Source of the DNA: Ailanthus altissimus | Lineage: Eukaryota > Streptophyta > Magnoliopsida > Sapindales > Simaroubaceae | Length of the DNA stretch: 64,000 nt | Assembly: GCA_946807835.1 (NCBI GenBank) | Contig: OX327712.1 | Span: 17,068,001-17,132,000, forward strand | Reading direction: 5' to 3' | Shown here: in pieces, positions 26,438-37,451 of the stretch | How the letters are laid out: the number at the start of each line of letters is the position of its first letter | How positions within the stretch are numbered: position 1 is the stretch's first letter | Notes under the pieces: generated by a model | Databases searched by the model: none | What the model was told of the DNA's origin: nothing | The model's input: only the letters and a program-made list of their open reading frames with translations | Position numbers and translations under genes: made by a program

Positions 26438-29400
26438 ATGGAGAAAGACGGCGCACCAGCAGATTTGACTGAAGAGAGGGGTCGGAACCCCAAAGCTAAG
26501 AAGCACGGCGTGGCGTCTCGCGAGAAATCAGCAGATCCAGGTCAGGATGTGGGGGGAATGGTGAGAGCACTCAGCGGCGCTGTCGGGAAGGCAGCAGATC
26601 GCCTTGGAGAGCTGGAGCAGCAAGTGGAGAAGATCGAGGGGGGCCTCGATACTCAAGGAGATGAGCTGCGCACTCTCATCAGTACATCCATCGAGGCTTA
26701 CGTCGATAAGCAGCGGGACTGGATTAAAGCTTTTCAGGAGAGCGTCTTAACCACAATGGACAGTATTCGGGCTCAAGTAGGGGAGCTACACCGTGGGCTC
26801 GATTCTGTCAAAGAGGATGTGGTGCTGTGCAAGCGGGCGGTGGCGAATGGGTCTGTCACCGCTCAAGTAACGGTGTCTACACCGAGAATCGATGCTCCTA
26901 AGCCCAAGGAGTTCAGCGGAAAGCGGAACGCCAAGGAGCTCGACAATTACTTCTGGCAGATGGAGAGATATTTCGACGTCATAGGCGTACGGGACGAGGA
27001 TAAGGTAAACACCGCGACCCTATATCTCTCTGATCATGCAATTCTGTGGTGGCGTAGGAAGAGCGAGGAGATTCGCAAGGGTTCCTGCACCATCAATACC
27101 TGGACAGAGTTACAGCAGGAGCTGAAACGCCAATTCTATCCGGAGAATGTGGCGCACGACGCTAGGAAGCGTCTAAAGGAGTTGAGATAGAACAAGTCGA
27201 TTGGCGAGTACGTTGAGGAGTACTCTCTGCTGATGCTGCAGATCCCCAATATGAGTGAAGAAGACTTGCTGTTCAACTTCCTTGATGGATTGCAGACATG
27301 GGCGTCCAATGAGCTGAGGCGGCGTGGAGTGCAGAACATATCCGACGCCCTCACATTGGCGAAAACGCTCACTGATTACCGCAAGGGTGATGCGGGGAAG
27401 TCCAAGAATTCGAAGCCCAATCACAGTAAAGGTGGGGGAACCAGGGAGTCTCATCCTCCGCAGGATAAGGAGGGGAAAGGTAAACCGCCCACAGGGAGAG
27501 AGCAGAAGCGCAACGGCGGGAGAAAGCCGAGATCTAGCTGCTTCCTTTGCGACGGAGATCATTGGGTGAAGGACTGTCCAAAGAAGAAGGCTATCAACGC
27601 TATGTTGGAGACTCAGCAAGCGGGTGAACAGGGACAATTGGGATGTCTCCAGTTACTCAATGCCCTCAATGCCAAGCGGGCAGCCCGCGCGCCAGCAGGA
27701 AAGGCGCTGATGTACGTTGAAGCCTACATTAACGGGAAGAGGACGCAAGCACTAGTAGATACTGGAGCTACGCACAACTTTATGAAGTATGCGGAAGCAG
27801 TACGCTTGGGCCTCAAGGTGGAGAAGGGGATTGGCTACCTCAAGACTGTGAACGCCGCAATTAAGCCACTGGACGGGCTCATTCGTGGAGTTGAAATGAG
27901 CCTCGGAAAATGGAGCGGTAAGGTAAACTTTTCAGTAGCCCCTCTCGATGATTTTGATGCTGTTCTTGGTATGAATTTTCTGCGGCAGTTTAATGTGGTG
28001 CCACTTCCCCGACACAACTATGTATGCATCTTGGAGGGAGGACCGTGCATGGTGCCGACAGTAAACAAGCCGACAGGTGGGCAATCCAAGCCCAATGCCC
28101 ACACTACTCTCCTGTCTGCCATGCAACTGAAGAAAGGAGCTAAGCGGGGAGAAGAGACATACCTCGCCACAATATGGGAGGCAGATGATGAGGCGTACGG
28201 GGGCGAAGAGGAGCTGCCAGCAGAGATCACGAAAGTGCTCAAGCAGCACCAGGATGTGATGCCAGCAGCGCTACCACAGAAATTACCACCAAGACGGGCA
28301 ATTGATCACGAGATTGAGCTAGAACCAGGGGCGAAACCTCCAGCCAAAGCCCCATACAGAATGTCTCCACCGGAACTAGCAGAGTTGCGGAAGCAGCTCA
28401 AGGAGTTGCTGGATGCAGGGTTTATCCAGCCATCAAAGGCGCCTTACGGCGCGCCCGTGCTTTTTCAGCGCAAGCACGACGGATCATTGCGGTTATGCAT
28501 AGACTACCGAGCGCTGAACAAGGTCACTGTCAAAAATAGGTATCTCATTCCTTTAATTGCTGACTTGTTTGATCAGTTGGGGCAGGCAAAGTATTTCTCG
28601 AAGCTGGATTTGCGGTCAGGTTACCATCAGGTGCGGATAGCCGAGGGCGATGAGCCGAAAACCACATGTGTGACGCGTTATGGGGCCTTTGAGTTTCGGG
28701 TTATGCCGTTTGGCCTCACCAACGCACCAGCCACTTTCTGCACACTAATGAACAACATACTCCAGCCCTTTCTTGACAAGTTTGTCGTCGTGTACTTAGA
28801 CGACATCGTCATCTACAGCAACACTCTCGAAGAGCACATGGAACACTTGAAATCTGTCTTGAAGGTGCTCCGCGAGAATGAGCTGTATGTGAAAAAGGAG
28901 AAGTGCTCATTTGCCAAGCCGGAGGTAGACTTTTTGGGTCACAAGATCAAAGAGGGCAGGTTGATGATGGACAGGGCGAAGATTCGCGCCATTATGGACT
29001 GGGGGGCACCCATGAAAGTTACCGAGTTGCGGTCTTTCCTTGGGTTGGTTAACTATTATCGCAGGTTTATCAAGAGCTACTCCACCACTGTAGCACCCCT
29101 TACTGACCTGCTAAAGAAGACAAAGGCGTGGGAGTGGAGTAAGGAGTGCCAATGGGCTTTTGATCGACTAAAGGCAGCAGTGATCGAAGAACCAGTCTTA
29201 GCATTACCGAATCACCTGTTACCGTATGAGGTACATACTGATGCATCTGATTTTTCTATTGGTGGTGTATTAATGCAGCAGGACCATCCGATCGCATATG
29301 AGAGCCGGAAGCTCAATGAGACGGAGAGGCGCTATACGGTGCAGGAAAAAGAGATGACGGGGGTCATCCATTGTCTGCGCACTTGGCGACATTATTTGCT

Positions 29401-31072
29401 TGGGGCAAGGTTCGTAGTGATGACGGACAACATAGCAACGAGTTACTTCCAAAGTCAGAAGAAACTCAGCCCGAAGCAAGCTAGGTGGCAGGACTTTCTG
29501 GCGGAGTTCGATTACGAGCTCGAGTACAAACCGGGAAAGGTGAACGTGGTGGCGGACGCCTTAAGCCGGAAGGCCGAGTTAGCAGCTATCAGCAAGCTGA
29601 AAGGTGATTTGCTCGGCCTATTTTATAAGGGAATGAAGCATGATCCCGCAGCCACACAGCTCGCCACTCAAGCACAAGAGGGAAAGACTCAGCGATTTTG
29701 GGTAGAAGATGGGCTTCTCTACACCAAGGGACGCCGGGTTTATGTGCCAAAGTGGGAGAACCTGCGGCGTAACCTCATTAAGGAGTGTCACGACACAAAA
29801 TGGGCAGGACATCCAGGCCAGCGGCGCACACGCGCCCTATTGGAGACAGTTTACTACTGGCCACACATGCGGGAGGAGATTGAACAGTTTGTCAAAACTT
29901 ATCTTGTGTGCCAACAGGACAAGATTGAGCAGCGGAGTCCCGCAGGTCTACTGGAGCCACTGCCCATACCGGAGAGACCTTGGGAAAGCATCTCTATAGA
30001 TTTCATTGTAGCCTTACCGAAGTCCGAGGGGTGTGGAACTATCATTGTGGTGGTAGATCGGTTTTCCAAGTATGCGACTTTCATACCAGCACCCAAAGAG
30101 TGTAATGCGGAGGAGACAGCCAAACTTTTCTTCAAGCACGTCGTCAAGTACTGGGGGTTGCCGAGAGTGATAGTCAGCGATCGTGATACGAGGTTTACGA
30201 GGAGATTCTGGACTGGATTGTTCAATCTCATGGGATCGGAGCTTCGCTTTTCCACCAGCTTTCACCCACAAACGGATGGGCAGACCGAGAGGGTGAACGC
30301 ATTACTGAAGCTGTATTTGCGGCACTTTGTGGGCACAAATCAGCAGGATTGGGTCAAGTTACTCGATGTGGCACAGTTCTCGTATAACTTGCAGAGGAGT
30401 GAATCGACGAACCAGAGTCCATTCGAGTTAGCTACTGGCCAGCAGCCTCTCACGCCGCATGCACTCGTGTCCAGCGATACTGGGAAGAGTCCAGCAGCCT
30501 ACAAAGCTGCGAAGTCCTGGTAGGAGCAATCGGACAAGGCGCGAGTGTGTCTGGACAAGGCGACGAAACGGATGAAGAAATGGGCTGACGGTAAGCGAAG
30601 ACATGTTGAGTACAGCGTGGGGGATTTAGTGATGGTGAAAATTCTTCCGACGCAGCACAAGTCTACGCGCCCACTTCACAAGGGTCTTGTTCGAAAATAT
30701 GAGGGGCCATTTCCTATTGCCAAGAGGGTTGGCAATGTCTCGTACAAGGTGGAGCTGCCTTCGAGACTTCGGCTACATCCGGTGTTTCACGCAAGCTGCC
30801 TAAAGCCATACCATGGTGATGCGGAGGACACGGAACGTGGGCCACAAACCAGGGCACCATTGGGAGTTTCCACATCTTACGACAAGGAGGCTGAACTTAT
30901 CCTTGATGTGAGGACAGTGCGGAAGAAGAACTGCCGTCCAAGTCGTGAGTATCTCGTCAAGTGGAAAGGACTGCCCGACAGCGAAGCAAGCTGGGAACCC
31001 GAGACCGCACTGTGGCAGTTTGAGAACAAGGTGTGCGAGTTCCAGCAAGGACGCGACGAGGGCGTCGCGTGA
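26438..31072 (+). pseudogene. gag-pol polyprotein frame of the chromovirus, two in-frame TAG stops
   Basis: One continuous frame of 1544 codons apart from TAG at 27188-27190 (in Gag) and at 30521-30523 (after integrase). Order: Gag with coiled coil (about 26570-26790) and a retrotransposon Gag domain (FSGKRNAKELDNYFWQMERY); zinc knuckle [13 protein letters not shown] at 27539-27577; aspartic protease DTGA at 27758; RT with YLDD at 28793; RNase H with HTDAS (Asp codon 29240); integrase with HHCC and a DDE triad (Asp 29999, Asp 30179, Glu 30287); chromodomain (EYLVKWKGL, then ASWEPE) at about 30900-31045. Both stops fall where a glutamine codon is expected, one transition away. One integrase zinc-binding Cys is Tyr (29900-29902). 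I start at 26438; the frame is open further left only because it runs through the LTR. This copy is probably non-autonomous. Confidence 0.9.
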
Positions 31073-31076
31073 ATTT

Positions 31077-31088
31077 GGTGGGGGAGAA
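31077..31088 (+). promoter_or_regulatory. Polypurine tract of the chromovirus
   Basis: ggtgggggagaa directly abuts the 3' LTR, the expected plus-strand priming site. Confidence 0.75.
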
Positions 31089-31560
31089 TGTCACGCCCCA
31101 AGTGCTCTCAAGCATTTCCTCGAGCACTTGGTGCGCGACTAGGCCTGCTGGAGGCCTCTTGGACCATGGAGCGCTACGTGGACCGGAGCTTCTAGAAGGC
31201 CCGCTGGTTAGGATGGAGAACCGGGCTTGGCCCACAACTTATTAAGGAAGTTAACCCTAGTTAGACTTCCATAATAGGTAGGAGAGCATCTAGGAATATT
31301 CTAAGGAATATTATCCCATCTTGTATATACACCGTTAGATCAAATAGATCTCAGCCATTGATTGTATAGGGCTGCAACTATAAAAGGGGGAGACCCTCAC
31401 TTGTATTTTTCATCTGATAGCTTGTTTTCTCTTCAGCAATATAGAGAGCATTCGTGCAAACACTTGGCGTGCTTCTTTTCTCTTTTCTTTGTGTGATTTT
31501 CTAGGCTGCTTAGCACGCAACGCGTCTAAGGCCGCACAGTCTCGAAAACAGTCCGTGACA
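31089..31560 (+). repeat. 3' LTR of the chromovirus
   Basis: 472 bp, the same length as the 5' LTR. TATA is at 31379-31385, at the same offset. The five differences I see are transitions, for example cccgcaac to cccacaac and gtgtggtt to gtgtgatt. It is followed by the second GAAAG duplication at 31561. Confidence 0.95.
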
Positions 31561-31769
31561 GAAAGGCATGGCAATATGACTAAAAAGGAGGGGAAAAGAG
31601 AGACTGTTGCTAAGGTTGGCAATAACTCTGCCTAAGGAACAAACCCAAAAGCTATCCAGGTCATGGAGAGATTTAACTTGAGGAAGACTATAGCCTTGAC
31701 TCATGAGGTTGGGATAATTGGAGAAGGCTGATGAGCCACACGGAACCTAAAGTCCCCTGACCGGGGAAA

Positions 31770-34700
31770 ATGATCTCAAGCTGGAACATCCGAGGTCTTA
31801 ACAACCCTTGCAAACAATTAAAGGTAAGAGCTCTGATTAAGAAAAAAGGATTATGCCTTATAGGATTATTAGAAACAAAAGTAAAGTCTGTGAATATAGA
31901 TAAAATATGGAGCAAATTAGCTTTAAAAGACTAGAAACTGGAACATAACTCTGATTGTTTAGATATGGGGAGGATTTAAATTGTCTTTAACCCAGCTAGA
32001 TGCAAGGTAATAATTTTAGACAAGCATTGGCAATTCATACACTGTAAGGTATAGATTGAAGACATGGCGTTCTATTGGACTATAGTCTATGAGGCCACCA
32101 AGGCAATGGATAAGGAGGCTTTGTGGCGAGACCTTCATGCTGGAATAGCAGACAACCAAATTCCTTAGCTGATTCAAGGTGATTTTAATAATGTCCTTAG
32201 CAATAATGATAGAATTTGAGGCAATTATGTGAATGAAAATATGGTAGACTTGTTCAAAAACTGGATATCAGGGTTAGAGTTATTTGAGTTAAAAAGCAGG
32301 GGTTGTAGATTCACATAGTGTAACAATCAGATCAGGCCCTAGAGGATATGGCAAAAGATTGATTGGATTTTTGTTAATGAGAAATGGGTGGACACATGGG
32401 AGTTCGCAGAGAATAAAGTGCTAACAGCAGGTATTTCAGATCACTCTCCATTGGTAGTTACCATTTCTAGGCCTCTCCACAGATGCAAGATTCCTTTCAG
32501 GTTCTTTAATGCTTGGTGCTCCCACCCCCAATTTTATAGCATTGTTACAAATGTGTGGCATACGAGATCAATGGCCCCTCAATGCAGAGAGTTTGGTGCA
32601 AGCTTAAACTACTTAAGACCAAGTTAAAAGATCTCAATAAAGAACACGTCTTGGATGTCTCATAGAAAATCACAGATAGGAAAGGTATGTTGGATTCTAT
32701 TCAAAATAGCCTAATGGGTGATTCTTTTCATCAAGAGCTTCAAGAGGAGAAACAGTGCATCTACAATGAATTACGGCAGCTTATAATCACTGAGAAAAGC
32801 CTTATCATACAGCAATCTAGGATTAATTGGGTTCAACTAGGGGACTCAAATTGTAAATACTTTCATAACATGGTTAAACAGAGAAGAATAAGAAATACAA
32901 TCACTTCTTTAGTGAACCAAAATGGTGACTCTACTCAAGACTCTGAGACAATTAAAAGTATGGTAATAAGTTACTATAAAGAGCTGTTGGGAACATCTGC
33001 AAGGACAAGAGAACCTATTCAACAACAAATATTGGATAAAGGGCCTAAACTTGAGATGGAAGATAAAGATATGCTTTGTATGCCCATATCTGACCAAGAA
33101 GTAAAAGAAGCTATATCCAGCATCAACAGAGACAAAGCTCTTGGACCTGATGGATACAATAGCCTCTTTTTTCAAAAATGCTGGAATGTCATTGGTAAAG
33201 AAGTCACTGAAGCTATGCACCATTTCTTCTCAACAAGTCAGATCTATTATCCTATTAATTTAACTACTATTACTATAGTCCTAAAGGTGTCTAACCCCAA
33301 TGGCTTAGGTGACTACAGACCAATAGTGTGTTGCATTGTCTTGTACAAATGTATTACCAAAATTATAACCTTCAGACTTATGAAGGTTATTAGCTACTTG
33401 GTTTGCCCAAGTCAATCAGTTTCTATCCCTCATAGAAAAATAGCAGACAATGTCCTCTTGGCTTATGAATTAGTGATGGGGTATGACAGAAAATATTGGG
33501 TTCCTAGCTATGCTCTCAAAATTGATCTGCGAAAGGCCTATGATTCAGTTTCTTGGGATTTCTTAGAAGAGGTCCTAATTGGACTTAATTTTTCATATTC
33601 CTTCATCCAGCTAATCATGTGTTGTGTTAGAACAAGTATGTTTTCTGTAATGGTGAATGGTACCTTGAAAGGTTTTTTCCCGGGAAAGAAAGGTTTGAGA
33701 CAAGGGGATCTAATGTCTCATCTATTATTTGCCCTTGCTATGGAGTACCTCAGTAGAAGTCTTAATAATCTTCCTGAAGCAAACTTTACCTTTCATAAAG
33801 GGTGCAAAAGATTAAAGCTGAACCATTTGATCTTTGCTGATGATTTGCTACTTTTCTCTCATGGCGATACCAATTCAATTAGCCACTTCAACAATATCTT
33901 AGAAGTTTTCTACAAGACGTCTGGTACGCAATTAAATGTGAACAAAAGCTCTATATTCTTTGGACACGTTCCTAACCACATAAAAGATGCAATTTTACAT
34001 TTGACTCAATTTTAGCATGGAGAGCTACTGGTCAAATATCTTGGTGTCCCTTTAATCTCTAGGAGACTCAAGAAAGAGCATTGTCAAGATCTGATCAGTA
34101 AAATGACAGCAAGAATTTCTAATTGGGCAGTTAAAAAACTCTCTTATGCAGGGCGTCTTCAACTGCTAACCTCTGTCTTAATGAGTATGCATATTTATTG
34201 GTGTTCTTTTTTTATCCTCCCAAAAATCATTATCAAGGAAGTGGAAGGTATATGCAGAAAATTCTTATGGCATAGTCCTGACTCACATCCACAAGAGGCT
34301 TAGTTACATGGTCTCAAGTTTGCAAGCACAAGAGTGAATGGGGATTAGGTATCAAATCTATACATACTTGGAATCAAGCCGCAATAATTAAACATATTTG
34401 GGAGCTTTTGGCAGTTAAATCCTCCCTATGGACCCAGTGGGTGATTGATAACAAGCTTAAAAGACTGAGCTTTGGGGTATCACAAAACCAATGGACTGCA
34501 GTTGGGTGTGGCAGAGTCTCCTGCAATATAGAAACCAAGCAAAAAAGTTTTTTGGCTATAAATTGGGCAATGGCTCTAAATTTTTCTTTTGGTATGATCT
34601 ATGGATGCACAGTGTTTCGTTATTGGACAAATTCCCTCATTTAAATATTAGAGACTCTAATATCCCATGTTATGCAAAAGTTAAGGACCTCTGGCGCAAT

Positions 34701-35345
34701 AGGGTTTGGAATTTACCGGATCTGGTGGATGTACACATTGCTCAAGCCTAGGAATTTATCCACTCACACTTCTCTATTGCTTCTTGTAAGGATAAGATAA
34801 TTTGGACTGGCTGCTCCAATAAACAATTCTCTATTGCTAATGCATGTCAAAACTTATCAGAGACAAGTACTAAGGTAGGGTGGTATAAACTAGTATGGGG
34901 TTCTCAATGTCTTCCCAAATATAATTTTATCACATGGCTAGCTTTGAAGGACAAATTAGCTACAAAATGCAAATTAACAAACTAGGGCTTGTTCCTAATC
35001 CAAACTGCCCATTATGTGGTAGTGGCATTGAGACGGTACAACACTTATTTTTTGACTGCACTTTCTCTAGTAATGTTTGAAAAAAAATCCTAGTAGCTTA
35101 TCAAATTCAGTGATAGCATATCCCTTGGCAGAGAGAAGTATCTTATTTCTGTAGAAAAATAGGAGGCAAATCTCTACTTAACAAAATTCAAAGGATAGCT
35201 TTTTGTGCTTTCATCTATTGCATATGGCATGAGCGTAATCAAGTGATGTTCTAATACAAATCTCCTACTGTTATGGATGTTGTATGGATTAAATGTCTGA
35301 GTGTTTTAAATGGTCAGTCATTAGAAAATATTGTAACAAAGTGGT
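31770..35345 (+). pseudogene. LINE-2 ORF2 remnant (endonuclease, RT, zf-RVT)
   Basis: It starts MISSWNIRGLNNPCKQLKV, the APE endonuclease opening, and soon hits a stop (near 31934). The best piece is 32687-34015 (442 codons): RINWVQLGDSNCKYFHN linker, then RT with GDYRPIVCC, ALKIDLRKAYDSVSWDFLEE, GLRQGDLMSHLLFALAMEYL and FADD (catalytic Asp codons 33839 and 33842). Its end is TAG (34013-34015) where the sister LINE has Gln. RT thumb pieces follow (34103-34303: KKLSYAGRLQLL). A zf-RVT end near 34860-35070 (ITWLALKDKL, NCPLCGSG, ETVQHLFFDC) completes the protein. Confidence 0.9.
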
Positions 35346-35470
35346 GACACTTAATTGTCATTATATTGTCTGGTTGATCTGTGTCCTTAATTATGTTTTT
35401 AATTGTATCTCTCCGGATTAGCAATAAATTTTTTTTTTTAATTATCAAAATGAAAAATGAATGGTCAAAA

Positions 35471-37451
35471 TTTATTCTTTAATTATTTTTCTTTTTTCAA
35501 TCATTAATTACATATTTATATTTACTTAGTTAAAAATTTAATTTAAGAGAGAATCATGATCCCCTTTCAAATAGATGAAGGAAAGTTGCCTACGTTTTTG
35601 AGTTAAATATTACTTTAAAAACACATATAAATCCTTGAATTACATTATCATGAAACATAAAGATAGTATCTCTAAATTTTGTTTGCTGCAAAATGATAGT
35701 TTTTAAGCAACATTAGTGTGCACCTTTATCTCTAATACAAAAGTCTTGAATTTAAATTTTTATTTTTATATTAAAAAAATTATTTTGACGGATTTTTATT
35801 AATTAAATCCAGTTATTTGGAGTGTAACACTGCAGGCATTAGGATTATGCTTTAAATAAAGTGATTAAGATTTTGCAAAAATAAAATAAAATAAACAAAG
35901 CAGGATGAACAATAAAATGTTGTAGATTCGTAGTGGATTCATTTCTTCACGACGGCAATTTTTAAGAAGAAGCTAAGGCTGGACAATGATGGTCAAGGGC
36001 CCAAGCTCCAATTGCAATTTAAGCCCGTTGCTATTATATACTGCGTTTCATGTCCACTGCTGTAATTGCTGTCATTCCAATTGCACCAAATATTATTATG
36101 CTGAAATGATAAAAACTAATACAAACCATCAAAGATAATTAAGTAATCTAATTTCCTTAGGTTCACCACTCATTCATAAGATTTCCTTAATTTATGGTTG
36201 TAGATTTCTCGTCTGAAACTAAATTTACCAACAATACTATATTAGGGGTGTATAATCTAATACAATCCCCCTAATTCGTTCGACCCAATTCAAATTTTAA
36301 TTTTTTTTTATCAAATTTGATAAATTGATGGATTGAATTGAGAAATTTGAAATTTTCCATTAGTAAACAATTCATTCTTTTTGTTTAATTTAAGTTACTT
36401 TTGATTGTTAAACTATTTTGACCTTAATTTTTTTTTATCTTTTAATAAAATTGACAAGTCTAAAATTTGACCTCAAGTCACCCACCTACAAGTTACAATA
36501 GAAATTAAGTAAGCCAAGCCTTCACATTAGATTTAACCTATTTTAAACTTGAGTGACTCAACTCAATTAATATTTATAAATAAAATAATATTACGTATAT
36601 TTTAAAAAGTGATATGTCAAATAAATATTGGACGATAAAAATAATATAAATTTTAAAATTACTTTTTAAAATATAATTTAAAATATTTAATATTATTTTT
36701 TTAAGTATTTTTTTAATTTTAGATACAAATTGGTTTAGATATAAATTTACAAATTTTTAATTGATTGGATTGGATTGGATTGAATTAGATTTTACACTTT
36801 GTTGGATTATCATATTGAAAAATCATTCATTCGCTTAACGATGGATAGATTATTAGTCAAATCCGCTAAATTCAGTCTGACAAATATCTTAATTAAAATA
36901 ATATTTAATCTAAATAATTTTTTAAATAAATATCTACATAAACTGTAAGGTCAGCGCGTTTAAAAACAAAAAATCCCTTTGATTTCATCCTTCTGGTGAT
37001 GTTGCAATTAACTTCACCATTTTTTCTCAGAGAAGTAATTGTCACTTAATTGGTTAGCTTTTAAGGTTTACAGTTTATATAAATCTTTTAAGATAAAGTA
37101 AGAGGTTTTGTGATCAAAGCTCTTACATACTCATTTTGGAGGGAATTATGTCTAATATGAGTTTTTCCAGGTATGTTATAAGTAATTTAAAATAACGACA
37201 AGAAAAGGGAAAAAAAAAAACAACAATACTTAACCCAAATTAAGTAAATAGAGATAAAAGAAAAAGGAAAGCTTATAAATTTCCCTATATCAAAAGAAAC
37301 TTTAAAAGGAAAATTAGTTTTCTTACTTTCTTTTATCAAGAAAAGGTTTGTTTTTACCATCTTCTTAGTGAAAATATTACCTGTTTTACTCCTCTTTTCT
37401 TTCTTTTAATTTCTTGGCTCTTTAGTCGATTTTATTAAAAATTAACTTATA
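35471..37451. other. AT-rich spacer containing a dispersed repeat
   Basis: No gene. About 36235-36900 is a copy of a repeat also seen at 63245-63900 and in part at 51236-51440; shared blocks include aatttgataaattgatgg-like sequence, attggattggattggatt and gctaaattc. A relic like the 8.3-kb MITE family (gatatgtcaaataaatattgg near 36610) lies inside it. Confidence 0.4.

Larger units (their letters stand above)
25936..31560 (+). mobile_element. Young Ty3/gypsy chromovirus nested in LINE-2
   Basis: A complete 5625-bp element: 472-bp LTRs, tRNA-Met primer site, one gag-pol frame with a C-terminal chromodomain, a purine tract, and 5-bp GAAAG target duplications. By eye the LTRs differ at only 5 positions, all transitions, so about 1% divergence. 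At a commonly used plant rate of 1.3e-8 per site per year that is roughly 0.4 million years. GC content is clearly above the surroundings. Order PR-RT-RNaseH-IN-chromodomain defines a chromovirus. The Gag coiled coil and short knuckle suggest a Galadriel-like clade, but I am not sure. Confidence 0.95.
24422..35457 (+). mobile_element. LINE-2: L1-type LINE split by a gypsy insertion
   Basis: Same family as the minus-strand LINE at 13194-18463. They share a leader (ctttttctctc..cggcg, then ttag.c.cggctaac), the same ORF1/ORF2 order and similar size: about 5.4 kb here once the gypsy element and one target copy are subtracted. The 3' end is aataaatttttttttt, then attatcaaaatgaaaa, a plant L1 tail. 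Near-perfect 13-bp target duplications flank it. The copy is inactive: ORF1 is broken by stops and by the gypsy insertion, and ORF2 has several nonsense codons. Confidence 0.85.

Noticed and set aside
27188..27190. Programmed amber readthrough between gag and pol
   Set aside because: The stop is within the Gag domain and a second TAG lies after integrase; both sit at expected Gln codons, so decay is simpler.
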